NCBI RefSeq assembly: GCF_026013365.1
Contig: NZ_JAPDOE010000002.1
Span: 62,001-126,000 of the forward strand
DNA length: 64,000 nucleotides
Origin: Paenibacillus sp. LS1
GTDB lineage: Bacteria; Bacillota; Bacilli; Paenibacillales; Paenibacillaceae
Reading direction: 5' to 3'
A program made the position numbers and the translations under genes. Of this stretch, positions 52,216-60,948 are shown piece by piece (within the stretch, counting starts at the first letter, position 1; each line of letters opens with the position of its first letter). The notes beneath the pieces are model-generated. The model did no database searches and was not told the origin of the DNA. It was given only the letters and a program-made list of their open reading frames with translations.

Positions 52216-53451
52216 TTAACTTAGTGCCGGATCGTTCTGACGCTTCCTGCCTCTACTGACCATTAGGAAGTAAATCACCAAGGCACCGAGATCAGCACAT
52301 GCGATAACGATTCCCATTGGCACAGCTGTTCCTTCTCCTCCGAGACCTACGAGCGGAGCGACAATACCTCCAAACAGGAACGTCATCACTCCTATAAGTG
52401 CAGACGCACTGCCTGCCGACTTCTCCTGGTTAGCCATAGCCAGGGCGAAGGACGCGGTATTGACCAACCCGACACTGGATACCACCAAAAATAACGGAAT
52501 CAGCACAGAGATCAGATTGCCTCCAACCAGGATCGCGATGAGTAGTGAAGTTCCTCCCAGCGCCGCGGTTAGCAGCCCCGCAATTAACAGGCGGGTTTCA
52601 GATACTTTCCCTGCAAGTCTGCCAGCAATCTGACTAGCCATAATAATGCCTAGCCCGTTAATGGCGAAGCAAACACTGAACATTTGCGGGGATACCCCAT
52701 ATATTTTCTGAAGCACAAACGGTGAACCTGAAATGTAGGCAAACATTCCAGCTGCTACGAAGCCCTGGGTTAATGCATAACCCATAAACTGACGATCCCC
52801 TGCGATTTGGCGAAACGTGATCAAGGTCTGTTTCAGTCCCCCGCTTGATCTGCGGTTGGCAGGTAATGTTTCTCCAAGACCGAAAATGACAGCAAACAGC
52901 GTTAGTATACCGATGAGACTCAACAAAATAAACACGCCGCGCCACGACGTATATGTCAACAACTGTCCACCAATGATCGGTGCCGCGATCGGTGCTACAC
53001 CGTTAATCAGCATTAACAGGGAGAAAAACCGTGTCAGTTCCGGGCCCGAATATACGTCTCTTACGATTGCACGCGAGATGACAATACCGGCCGCTCCGGC
53101 TACACCCTGAATGAATCGCAGCACAACAAAAGAGCCCATCGTGGGGCTGACCAGGCAGAGTATGGATGCGATGGTATAGAGCACAAGCCCTGCGATGAGC
53201 GGTGTTCGCCGACCACGTACATCACTTAGAGGACCTGCAAGCAACTGACCAACCGCAAGTCCAATCATACACGCCGTCAGACTGAGCTGAGCATACGAGG
53301 TAGATGAGCCGAACTCATCAGCCAGCGTGGGCAATGCGGGCAAATACATATCCAGGGACAACGGCCCGAAGGCCGACAGCGTCCCCAGAATTAATGCCAT
53401 TCGCACACGCGATGTGGAATTCGTGTTCAATGAGGCTGTTGTACTTTTCAT
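52216..53451 (-). CDS. Bcr/CflA family multidrug efflux MFS transporter
   Basis: A 411-residue MFS exporter with 12 helices. GTLSAFGPLSLDMYLPALPT in helix 1 and the loop GPLSDVRGRRTPLIAGLVLY are the Bcr/CflA signature (motif A plus the family-specific helix 1), and GVAGAAGIVISRAIVRD is the antiporter motif C region. It starts 6 nt after the stop of the alarmone synthetase gene and must be co-transcribed with it, with its ribosome-binding GGGGAG inside that gene's end. Substrates of the family include bicyclomycin, chloramphenicol and peptides. Confidence 0.93.
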   Translation of the reverse strand: MKSTTASLNTNSTSRVRMALILGTLSAFGPLSLDMYLPALPTLADEFGSSTSYAQLSLTACMIGLAVGQLLAGPLSDVRGRRTPLIAGLVLYTIASILCLVSPTMGSFVVLRFIQGVAGAAGIVISRAIVRDVYSGPELTRFFSLLMLINGVAPIAAPIIGGQLLTYTSWRGVFILLSLIGILTLFAVIFGLGETLPANRRSSGGLKQTLITFRQIAGDRQFMGYALTQGFVAAGMFAYISGSPFVLQKIYGVSPQMFSVCFAINGLGIIMASQIAGRLAGKVSETRLLIAGLLTAALGGTSLLIAILVGGNLISVLIPLFLVVSSVGLVNTASFALAMANQEKSAGSASALIGVMTFLFGGIVAPLVGLGGEGTAVPMGIVIACADLGALVIYFLMVSRGRKRQNDPALS

Positions 53452-53457
53452 CGAGTA

Positions 53458-54204
53458 CTACTCCCCGCTACCCAGCAGCTTGAGCAAGTTAGACGGCAGT
53501 GTGAACTGTTGATTGTTAATAATAATACGGCGTAGTTCTTCTTCATCCCGCTCGTTCTCGGCGTCTTTGATCTCTTGAATTTCCCGGTGAAGTCGTTCCA
53601 TCTGCTGATCCAGCGCATTCGCAGAGTCTGCCGCACTTTTCAGTTCTCTGGTCAAATGCTCGGGAACATCTTTATTGTATTTATAAAAAATCTTATGCTC
53701 CAGACTCGCCCAGAAATCCATCGCGATTGTACGGATCTGGATCTCCACACAAGCTCGTTCCTCACCATTGGACATGTACACAGGCACTTCGACTAGCAAG
53801 TGAAGACTTTGGTAGCCATTTGGCTTCGGATTTTCGATGTAGTCTTTGACCTCCAGCACACGCAAGTCACTCTGATTGCACAGCATATCCTTAATGCGAT
53901 AGATGTCCGAGATAAAGGAACATGTAATCCGCACCCCGGCGATATCCTTGATATTTTGCTTGATGCTCTCAAACGTTAACTCATGATTTTTGCGGAACAT
54001 CTTGTTCATAATGCTCTCAGGTGACTTCAGTCTGGACTTCGTATGCTCAATTGGACTGTAATCATGCAGAGACTGGAACTCTTCCTTCAGGACTTCAATC
54101 TTGGTCTCCATTTGATCCAGAGCAAATTTATAGATCATCATAAATCTGGTAATTTCATATTTAAATTTCTTGAATTGATCAATTGGATGTGGAGCGTTCA
54201 TCAT
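53458..54204 (-). CDS. Small alarmone synthetase (RelA/SpoT-like (p)ppGpp synthetase, RelQ/RelP group)
   Basis: A 248-residue protein with a single RelA/SpoT synthetase domain and no hydrolase or TGS domain. Motifs are RLKSPESIMNKM (ATP-binding basic helix), DIAGVRITCSFISDIYRI (catalytic Asp), NPKPNGYQSLHLLV (GTP-stacking Tyr) and VEIQIRTIAMDFWASLEHKI (conserved Glu/Gln). It transfers pyrophosphate from ATP to GDP/GTP in stress. ATG 54204 follows AAAGGGAG; the frame extends to 54444 but that part has no ribosome-binding site and overlaps the divergent hydrolase control region. Operon with the Bcr/CflA exporter. Confidence 0.93.
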   Translation of the reverse strand: MMNAPHPIDQFKKFKYEITRFMMIYKFALDQMETKIEVLKEEFQSLHDYSPIEHTKSRLKSPESIMNKMFRKNHELTFESIKQNIKDIAGVRITCSFISDIYRIKDMLCNQSDLRVLEVKDYIENPKPNGYQSLHLLVEVPVYMSNGEERACVEIQIRTIAMDFWASLEHKIFYKYNKDVPEHLTRELKSAADSANALDQQMERLHREIQEIKDAENERDEEELRRIIINNQQFTLPSNLLKLLGSGE

Positions 54205-54432
54205 AGCTTTCTCCCTTTCTTTCTGCACACTAAAGTTAGTTTTATAAATATGAGGACAGCGGTCAATCCACATGTCTCCTGAACCATTATAAATCATATG
54301 GAGCCAATAAACGAATTTCTCACATTCGGGCTGGCGATTCGGCCGGAAGGTATGGGATCTTATTTTACGTGCATCATATAGAAGCATCCCTGTCATTTGG
54401 CCCGTTATTACTAATAAAGGAGGTGGATCTCC

Positions 54433-55320
54433 CTGCTCTATCAAGTGACGTATTCGTCCGATACGCTTCGGGTTAAAGCTTATTTATTTCTGCCACACGG
54501 TTGTTCGTTATCTGCTCTCACAGATGAAACTTCTCATCCATTCTCTGACTCCTCTGCCTTTTTGGACCTCGCTTCCATACATAAGTCTCTACATCTACAG
54601 CCGCTCGCCAGCCACTACCCTGCTACAACAATGCATGATACGGATAACATACCGGAACAGTGGCCGGTACTGATCTATTGTCGCGGCGGACTTGGCAGCT
54701 ATGGCGGTGTTAATACCGTTTGGCTTGAGCAATTTGTACAGAAAGGTTATATCGTGTTCGCTCCATCCTATCGTGGCAACGAAGGAGGTGAAGGTCGTGA
54801 CGAGTATGGCGGGAAAGATGCCGAAGATGTGCATGCGGCTTACCGGTTGGTTCAGCGTTTGCCTTTTGCCGACTCAACTCGCATATCGTTAATGGGCTTC
54901 TCTCGTGGAGCTATTAATGCCGTACATACTGCAACTGTCTACAATGAGGGACCTGATCAAGCACATAAGTTAGTTCTTTGGAGTGGTGTCACCGATGTGG
55001 AACGCACTTACCATGAGCGTATCGACCTAAGACGCACATTGAAACGGGTGCTGGGTGGTTCCCCACGCGCAGTTCCAGAAGCTTATCTCGCCCGATCTCC
55101 CTTGTCGAATGCAAACAAACTCTCTTGTCCTGTGCTAATCATGCATGGTACATCAGATACACAGGTGAATTATAGTCACGGAACCCGAATGTATCACTGG
55201 CTTAAGCGCGGAGGTGCGAACGTTACGTTTCACGCCTATGGCGGGCAGGATCATCATTTTCACGAGAGGATACATGAGGCAGCGGTGAACAATATGTTTG
55301 ATTGGCTTACGGCACCGTAG
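54433..55320 (+). CDS. Alpha/beta hydrolase (prolyl oligopeptidase-like), probable CTG start
   Basis: A 295-residue cytoplasmic alpha/beta hydrolase: oxyanion segment LIYCRGGLGSYGG, nucleophile elbow ISLMGFSRGAIN (Ser), acid VLIMHGTSDTQVN (Asp) and His in GGQDHHFHER, the order of the S9/dienelactone-hydrolase type. AAAGGAGG ends 9 nt before an in-frame CTG at 54433; the first GTG (54445) is 21 nt away and no ATG is close. With CTG the protein starts (M)LYQVTYSSDTLRVKAYLF, which reads as a natural first beta-strand. The substrate is unknown. It is divergent from the alarmone synthetase. Confidence 0.88.
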   Translation: MLYQVTYSSDTLRVKAYLFLPHGCSLSALTDETSHPFSDSSAFLDLASIHKSLHLQPLASHYPATTMHDTDNIPEQWPVLIYCRGGLGSYGGVNTVWLEQFVQKGYIVFAPSYRGNEGGEGRDEYGGKDAEDVHAAYRLVQRLPFADSTRISLMGFSRGAINAVHTATVYNEGPDQAHKLVLWSGVTDVERTYHERIDLRRTLKRVLGGSPRAVPEAYLARSPLSNANKLSCPVLIMHGTSDTQVNYSHGTRMYHWLKRGGANVTFHAYGGQDHHFHERIHEAAVNNMFDWLTAP

Positions 55321-55405
55321 TCCCGCACCATGAATTTCATTTTGAAGAATCATGCGTTATGGCTGTATACTGGAGGGGTTACGTTTTTTTGAAAGGATGA
55401 ATCTG

Positions 55406-56122
55406 ATGAATCAAAGCACCCTCCAAAAATACGCCATGCTCCTTCTCTGCATGTCTGCCGGAATGGTGGATCTGATCGGATATCTGGGACTAGGGCATGT
55501 GCTCACAGCCAATATGACGGGAAATATTGTACTGCTCGGTATTGCCATCGCCCGTGCGCAGGAATTTGTCGTGTTGCGGTCACTGCTAGCCCTCATCGGT
55601 TTTATTGCCGGAAATGCCATTGCAGCACATATGATTGGACATGTGCAGACCAAAAATGGCTGGTCCTCTAAGGTCACAGCCGTATTTACTGTTGAAAGCA
55701 TATTGCTCCTGCTGTTCGCGATCGCCATGATTAGTCCATTTTCAGAACAACTGTCTTATCTGTTAATTGTCATACTAGCCGTTGCAATGGGGATGCAAAC
55801 GACTGCGGCACGCCGAATTGGAATTGCCGGCATCTCAACAACCGTGCTCACCAATAATCTCGCCGCTGTGGTTGAGGACACCGTAAGCATCCTTAAGAGG
55901 CTGCGACATGCCAATATCCGATCACTGGTCAAAGCCTTATCTACAGACTCCTACCTTCGTGCGGGTGCTGTTGTTATCTATTTGGTCGGCGTCATTGCAG
56001 CCGCATTGCTGTTCCACCGTGTGCCCATGATCGCAGTCTGGATTCCTGTCCTGATCATTGGCGGCGTAACCCTTTACGCCCGATTACATGCTTGGGGAAC
56101 TTCACAACAAAGCGAAAGTTAA
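55406..56122 (+). CDS. DUF1275 (YoaK) family membrane protein
   Basis: A 238-residue membrane protein with six hydrophobic segments and the family phrases SAGMVDLIGYLGLGHVLTAN MTGN (helix 1-2) and AMGMQTTAARRIGIAGISTT followed by VLTNNL. DUF1275/YoaK proteins are common in bacteria and have no established function. Start 55406 has AAAGGA 8 nt upstream; the frame opens earlier (55352) without a ribosome-binding site. It follows the hydrolase gene by 85 nt on the same strand and may share its transcript. Confidence 0.9.
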   Translation: MNQSTLQKYAMLLLCMSAGMVDLIGYLGLGHVLTANMTGNIVLLGIAIARAQEFVVLRSLLALIGFIAGNAIAAHMIGHVQTKNGWSSKVTAVFTVESILLLLFAIAMISPFSEQLSYLLIVILAVAMGMQTTAARRIGIAGISTTVLTNNLAAVVEDTVSILKRLRHANIRSLVKALSTDSYLRAGAVVIYLVGVIAAALLFHRVPMIAVWIPVLIIGGVTLYARLHAWGTSQQSES

Positions 56123-56166
56123 TAGCCGAATAAGCAACCTATTCATTTTTAAATACAACGCACTTT

Positions 56167-57063
56167 TTATTTCATCAAAGCAGCCTCTTGGCGGATAAAC
56201 TTGACCAGTTGCTGTGCAGCAGGCGACAACACTTCCCCTGCTCTTGTACATACGGCAATCGTATTTCTCAGTTGTACACCTCGAACGTACACACGTGCCA
56301 GCCTGCCTTGATGCACATCTTCGTTCACAACCAAAGAAGATATAAAGTTGGCCCCATAACCTGCCTTCACCGCACTAATCGTTTCATTCAGCCCGTTGAA
56401 CTGAAGCGCAATGCGGGGAGCGGCCAGGTTATTTGTGGTGCAAAGGGAAACGAGTCGCTCACGCGTAGCACTGCCTTCTTCGCGCATGATGAACGGTTCT
56501 GCCATCATCTCATGCAGCTCGATTTCTTTTCCCACGTACGGATGGTCAGGGTGCACAACAAACCACATCTCATCGTCAAACAATTCATCCCATTGCACAC
56601 CTGCATGTGTAATGCCACTTCCACCATACACTGCAATCTCTGCCTCATAACGAAGCAATTGGTCAAAAGCCATCCGGGTGTTGGTTGTGCTCACAACAAT
56701 CTCCACATCCTCGTGCAATTGCTTAAACCGCGCAATCCAGCCCGGCAACAGAAAATTCGAAGGCAAGTAGGTTGCCGTAAGACGTATCATTCCTTTCTTA
56801 CCCTCCCGAAAATCCTGCACAAAATTCTCGACATCCTGCTCCAGCATGAACAGACGCTCGGCATAACCTGTTAACTGCATCCCGGCATCCGTAAGCACCA
56901 ATCTTCTTCCCTCCGAAGCAAAAAGTCGGATACCCAGCTCACGTTCAAACTTCTTCACTTGGGAAGATACCGCAGGCTGACTAATATTCAATTCCTCTGC
57001 GGCACGAGTGACCCCACCATATCTCACAATGGCATGAAATAATCGTAATCCATGCAGATTCAT
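56167..57063 (-). CDS. LysR family transcriptional regulator
   Basis: A 298-residue LysR-type regulator: winged helix at residues 1-60 (GVTRAAEELNISQPAVSSQVKKFERELGIRLF), linker helix, and a two-lobe effector domain (EAEIAVYGGSGITH; KAGYGANFISSLVV) as in CysB/CbbR-like members. The start at 57063 has AGGTG 6 nt upstream. It is divergent from the O-methyltransferase gene with a very AT-rich 139-bp control region between them, so by the usual LysR rule it probably regulates that gene and itself. The inducer is unknown. Confidence 0.94.
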   Translation of the reverse strand: MNLHGLRLFHAIVRYGGVTRAAEELNISQPAVSSQVKKFERELGIRLFASEGRRLVLTDAGMQLTGYAERLFMLEQDVENFVQDFREGKKGMIRLTATYLPSNFLLPGWIARFKQLHEDVEIVVSTTNTRMAFDQLLRYEAEIAVYGGSGITHAGVQWDELFDDEMWFVVHPDHPYVGKEIELHEMMAEPFIMREEGSATRERLVSLCTTNNLAAPRIALQFNGLNETISAVKAGYGANFISSLVVNEDVHQGRLARVYVRGVQLRNTIAVCTRAGEVLSPAAQQLVKFIRQEAALMK

Positions 57064-57202
57064 TTGCTACACCTCTTCCACGTCAAATACATAATCTAAA
57101 GTTATATTAATATACATATTATATATTTTATTTATATATCGACTCCATTTATAGTTGAGTTATGAAATCCAATACAAGAAACAAAGAAAGGAACATCTGA
57201 AG

Positions 57203-57907
57203 ATGAAAAATATAAATACGACCGACCCACAGCATACCTGGACCCAAGTTGACGACTACATGAATGATCTGCTGGTTCCCTCGGATACCTTGTTGGAGCA
57301 AACACTGCAAACCAATGCCAAAGCTGGTCTGCCCGCTCATGACGTAACACCGAATCAAGGAAAGTTACTCCAACTTCTGCTTCAAATCCAAGGCGCATCC
57401 CGTGTGCTTGAAATCGGCACACTGGGTGGATACAGTACCATATGGATGGCAAGAGCACTGCCTGAACACGGACGCATCGTCTCACTGGAATCCGAACCAC
57501 GTCATGCAGAATTGGCGCAAGCCAATCTCACACGTGCGGGACTCCTACACAAGGTTGACCTGAGAATTGGTCCTGCCCTGACCACTCTTCCCGATGTTCA
57601 GGAAGAATACCGGGAACCGTTTGATATGATCTTCATCGATGCGGACAAACCGAGTAATCCCGATTATCTGAGATGGGCCCTGCGACTGACTCAGCCGGGG
57701 AGTCTTATTATTGGTGATAATATTGTCAGGGACGGTGAAGTGATTCGCGCGGACAGCACGGACCCCAGAGTTCTAGGCGTTCGGTCCTTCCTGCAGTTGA
57801 TTGCCAGTAACCCCCGGCTTGAAGCCACAGCTCTGCAAACCGTCGGTAGCAAAGGTTACGACGGTTTCGTCATCGCTCGTGTGATTGATACCCCTATACC
57901 AAAATAA
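57203..57907 (+). CDS. O-methyltransferase (class I, CCoAOMT/catechol type)
   Basis: A 234-residue SAM-dependent methyltransferase. Motif I is VLEIGTLGGYSTIWMARALP; the acidic strand VSLESEPRHAELAQANL binds the ribose; FDMIFIDADKPSN and SLIIGDNIVRDGEV supply the divalent-metal Asp/Asn ligands, as in caffeoyl-CoA and catechol O-methyltransferases. AAAGGA lies 11 nt before the ATG at 57203; the frame opens at 57155 without a ribosome-binding site. Divergent LysR gene nearby. The substrate is a catechol-like or hydroxylated aromatic metabolite by family, otherwise unknown. Confidence 0.92.
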   Translation: MKNINTTDPQHTWTQVDDYMNDLLVPSDTLLEQTLQTNAKAGLPAHDVTPNQGKLLQLLLQIQGASRVLEIGTLGGYSTIWMARALPEHGRIVSLESEPRHAELAQANLTRAGLLHKVDLRIGPALTTLPDVQEEYREPFDMIFIDADKPSNPDYLRWALRLTQPGSLIIGDNIVRDGEVIRADSTDPRVLGVRSFLQLIASNPRLEATALQTVGSKGYDGFVIARVIDTPIPK

Positions 57908-57984
57908 ACAGTGGTCAATTCTTCCGCAAATTCTCCTTTCCTGTTAAACTGGAATCACTGCACAGGCAGACTGGAGGGAACCAC

Positions 57985-59295
57985 TTGAGAGTTTTACGAC
58001 AGATTCATGATGAAATTCGCGGCTGGTCCCGCAATATTCAACTGTTTTTCCTGGCTAGCATTCTGTATCAGATCGGAAATGGCATGTTCTCTGTCTTGTA
58101 CAATCTGTACATTCAGGGTCTGGGCTATAATGATACAATGAACGGCCAGATTGTAAGTATTCAATCACTCGCAACAGCCATTATGTTTGTTCCTATCGGT
58201 CTATGCGGTGATCTGTTCAGCCGCAAGCGATTACTCATTACCGGGGCGTTATTCAGCGGCATATTTCTGATCGGACGCTCCTTCGATTATTCGGCTACAG
58301 GACTGATCTGGTTCGCGGTTCTCTCTGGCCTTTTCGCTGGAGTATTCCAAGTACTGGCCATTCCTTATCTGGCGGAAAACGTCAAGAAAAGCCAGCGGCT
58401 GAAGATGTTCAGTTATTATTCATCCCTTGTGCTCGCTTCCCAGGTGCTTGGTAGCCTGGGTGGCGGTGTATTCGCAGATTTGTTACATACGGCAGGACTC
58501 GCCAAAGTCACCGGATTGCAGACGGTTTTATTTGTCGGTGGTGCAGCAACACTGGCTGCATTTATTCCACTGTTATTTGTAACCGAAGGCAAGGCTGCTC
58601 CGCAGACACCAATTCCGGCGCAATCTGATCCTCAACCCAATGCGGATCTGAAAGAAAGTTTGACGAATACCTCAAGTACGAATGATTCGATCACCAAGAA
58701 AAAAGATTCCCGACTGATTGGTCAGTTTGTAGTGACCCAGTTATTAATCGGATTAGGTTCCGGACTGGTTGTACCGTATCTGAATCTGTATTTCACCAAT
58801 CGCTTCTCCGTTTCTTTGAGTGGCATGAGTCTGCTGATTGCACTCGGCCAGATTATGACGATTGTATCGATGCTGATTGGTCCTACCCTGGCAGCAAAAG
58901 TCGGGAGCGTACGAGCCGTTGTTATTTTCCAGGTCATGTCGCTGCCCTTCCTTCTATTAACAGGCTTTACCAATCTGTTGTTCATCGCTTCGCTGAGTTT
59001 CTTATTCAGACAAGCATTGATGAATGCAGCCAATCCCATTCATTCAGCCATACTGGTGGATCGAATCTCGGACAAACGCCGCGGCATAGCTAATTCACTG
59101 ATGCAGACCGCGTTCATGATAGGTTGGGCGACCATGGGACCTGTCCAATCCTATCTGGTAACCACGTACGGAACGTATTGGGGTTACGCGATCACATTCA
59201 GCATCACAGGCAGTTTATATGTCATTTCATCACTGATGTACTATGTAATGTTCAGAGAACCCAAGCCTTCCGCTACGGCTCTTGCAGGATCTTGA
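57985..59295 (+). CDS. MFS transporter
   Basis: A 436-residue transporter with 12 hydrophobic segments and a ~45-residue hydrophilic central linker (residues ~205-250, Pro/Ser/Asn/Lys-rich). The loop PIGLCGDLFSRKRLLITG between helices 2 and 3 is MFS motif A. The TTG at 57985 is the start: GGAGG lies 9 nt upstream and the protein begins (M)RVLRQIHDEIRGWSRNI. It lies 77 nt after the O-methyltransferase gene on the same strand, so the two may be co-transcribed. The family is a drug/metabolite exporter type; substrate unknown. Confidence 0.9.
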   Translation: MRVLRQIHDEIRGWSRNIQLFFLASILYQIGNGMFSVLYNLYIQGLGYNDTMNGQIVSIQSLATAIMFVPIGLCGDLFSRKRLLITGALFSGIFLIGRSFDYSATGLIWFAVLSGLFAGVFQVLAIPYLAENVKKSQRLKMFSYYSSLVLASQVLGSLGGGVFADLLHTAGLAKVTGLQTVLFVGGAATLAAFIPLLFVTEGKAAPQTPIPAQSDPQPNADLKESLTNTSSTNDSITKKKDSRLIGQFVVTQLLIGLGSGLVVPYLNLYFTNRFSVSLSGMSLLIALGQIMTIVSMLIGPTLAAKVGSVRAVVIFQVMSLPFLLLTGFTNLLFIASLSFLFRQALMNAANPIHSAILVDRISDKRRGIANSLMQTAFMIGWATMGPVQSYLVTTYGTYWGYAITFSITGSLYVISSLMYYVMFREPKPSATALAGS

Positions 59296-59366
59296 TAAGT
59301 TGAACAGAAGCAGTCTGGTTGTTCCGCAGATAACGCAACGTATCTCATCATCAGGAGTGATCATAT

Positions 59367-59453
59367 ATGAACATGAATCTTTCATTGAACCTGAATGCAT
59401 ACCTGAATTTCATATCACCTCATTCAACCGGTAGGCTAAACGGATGGAACTGA
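59367..59453 (+). CDS. Putative 28-residue leader peptide upstream of AbrB-type gene
   Basis: ATG at 59367 has AGGAG 9 nt upstream and opens a 28-codon frame, MNMNLSLNLNAYLNFISPHS then TGRLNGWN, ending in TGA that overlaps an in-frame ATG (59453) of the following membrane-protein gene as TGATG. The peptide is unusually rich in Asn (8 of 28) and Leu (5). This is the best ribosome-binding site in the interval, while the downstream gene has none of its own, so the ORF probably mediates translational coupling. It may have no function beyond that. Confidence 0.55.
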   Translation: MNMNLSLNLNAYLNFISPHSTGRLNGWN

Positions 59454-60550
59454 TGCGCAAGCTTGGTTCCTACGTTGTCTTTCGGTTTTTTCTTAGTCTG
59501 GGTGTCTCTGTTCTTGGCGGATTGTTGTTCACAGTCATTCATACACCGATCCCGTGGTTGCTCGGGCCAATGGTATTCATGCTGCTTGGTTCCCAAGTCG
59601 CCAAATGGCCACTCATGTGGCCTGCCTCCATCCGGGACTATGGCATTCTCATTGTTGGCTATTCGATTGGACTCACCTTAACAGAAGAGGCACTGCATGG
59701 CATTTTGCAACAACTTCCCATGATGCTGCTGATGACCTTGTTGTTAATCGGGTTGTGTGTCCTTACAGCCTACATCGCTTCGAAGGTGACTGATTTTGAC
59801 TTTCCCTCCCTGCTGGTTGGGAGTATTCCAGGAGGACTATCCCAGATGGTGTCCCTCGCAGAAGAGATGAAATCCATCAATCTGACGCTGGTTACCTTTT
59901 TGCAAGTGACTCGGCTGATCATGATTGTCTTCTGTGTTCCGTTCCTGCTGTTTAGTCCATGGATTGGAGGTACCGCAGGTGGCGGTTCAGGTCAGCCGCT
60001 CATTGACATAGCAACGTGGGGAGCCCTTTTCCCCGAGATCCTCCTCTATGCCCCGCTCTGTGTAGCGGGTGCGTGGGTTGCACGCAAACTCCGGTTTCCG
60101 ACTGCGTTTATGCTGGGTCCCATGATCGTTATGTGTGTCATTCAATTAAGTACAGCCATGCACACGCCCAGTCTGCCAAACTCCCTGCTGAACGTATCGC
60201 AATTGATGATAGGCAGTCACGTTGGACTGATGCTCAAGCCGGAACAGTTGCAACGTAAGACACAGACAGTGACCCTAGCGGTGATTAGCAGTGTACTGCT
60301 CATTGCTGGTGCGCTTGGATTAAGTTATCTGTTAATGAATGTGTTCTCTCTCTCAGCGGCAACCTCACTACTCAGTATGGCCCCTGGCGGCATGGATCAG
60401 ATGAGTATCATGGCACATGAAGTGAATGCTGACCTTTCGGTTGTATCCGGATATCAATTGTTCCGCATCCTGTTTATTTTCTTCGTTGTCTCTTCCGTAC
60501 TGAAGATAATTCTCGTACATATGTTGAGAAAAAAGTCTTCCTTTCAATGA
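59444..60550 (+). CDS. AbrB family membrane protein (ammonia-monooxygenase-type regulator family)
   Basis: A 368-residue membrane protein with two repeats of about five helices and the repeated motif GSIPGGLSQMVSLAEEM (~residue 125) and SMAPGGMDQMSIMAHEV (~residue 310), which define the AbrB/DUF980 membrane family (unrelated to the AbrB DNA-binding regulator). Its function is not established; transport is likely. The start may be 59444 or the ATG at 59453, which overlaps the stop of the leader ORF (TGATG); no separate Shine-Dalgarno is seen. A terminator follows. Confidence 0.9.
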   Translation: MELMRKLGSYVVFRFFLSLGVSVLGGLLFTVIHTPIPWLLGPMVFMLLGSQVAKWPLMWPASIRDYGILIVGYSIGLTLTEEALHGILQQLPMMLLMTLLLIGLCVLTAYIASKVTDFDFPSLLVGSIPGGLSQMVSLAEEMKSINLTLVTFLQVTRLIMIVFCVPFLLFSPWIGGTAGGGSGQPLIDIATWGALFPEILLYAPLCVAGAWVARKLRFPTAFMLGPMIVMCVIQLSTAMHTPSLPNSLLNVSQLMIGSHVGLMLKPEQLQRKTQTVTLAVISSVLLIAGALGLSYLLMNVFSLSAATSLLSMAPGGMDQMSIMAHEVNADLSVVSGYQLFRILFIFFVVSSVLKIILVHMLRKKSSFQ

Positions 60551-60575
60551 TCATTTTTCGCTCCGATTCCATGAC

Positions 60576-60622
60576 AAAGAGAGTATCCACTTGATATCAC
60601 ATCCTGCGGATACTCTCTTTTA
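60576..60622 (+). terminator. Terminator of the AbrB-type gene
   Basis: AAAGAGAGTATCC (60576-60588) pairs with GGATACTCTCTTT (60608-60620), followed by TT and an upstream A run, so it also suits the convergent YkgJ gene. Confidence 0.9.
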
Positions 60623-60649
60623 CTTGTACAGACTCATCTTCAGCAATAC

Positions 60650-60913
60650 TCAGATTACCTTTGGTGCGGTTTCTTGCTCCAACCAGGTTAGAATATCAAA
60701 GGCTTCCTGATCGGTGCTACCACACATCTCTTCCTCAGCCTGCAATCCACTGCATACAGCAGGACGCTCTTTTTGGCCAAAAATTCCGCAGCGATTATCA
60801 TCGGTAAGCTGCACACAGCGTACACCTGCCGGCTTGCCATGAGCCATGCCCGGTATCGGTGATGATATGGAAATCGCGATACAACATGCGGCACAGCCTG
60901 TCCTGCATTCCAT
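60650..60913 (-). CDS. YkgJ family cysteine cluster protein
   Basis: An 87-residue protein with the CxxxCxxCC-type head (CRTGCAACC at residues 3-11), GVRCVQL, NRCGIFGQKERPAVC and a final EMCG: eight cysteines arranged as in YkgJ/UPF0153 proteins, predicted to bind zinc or an Fe-S cluster. AGGAGG lies 8 nt before the ATG. Function is unknown. A half copy of the TGTTCAAAAAG repeat lies just upstream of its ribosome-binding site. Confidence 0.92.
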   Translation of the reverse strand: MECRTGCAACCIAISISSPIPGMAHGKPAGVRCVQLTDDNRCGIFGQKERPAVCSGLQAEEEMCGSTDQEAFDILTWLEQETAPKVI

Positions 60914-60948
60914 ACATATTCCCTCCTAATTTCAATACACTTACAATA

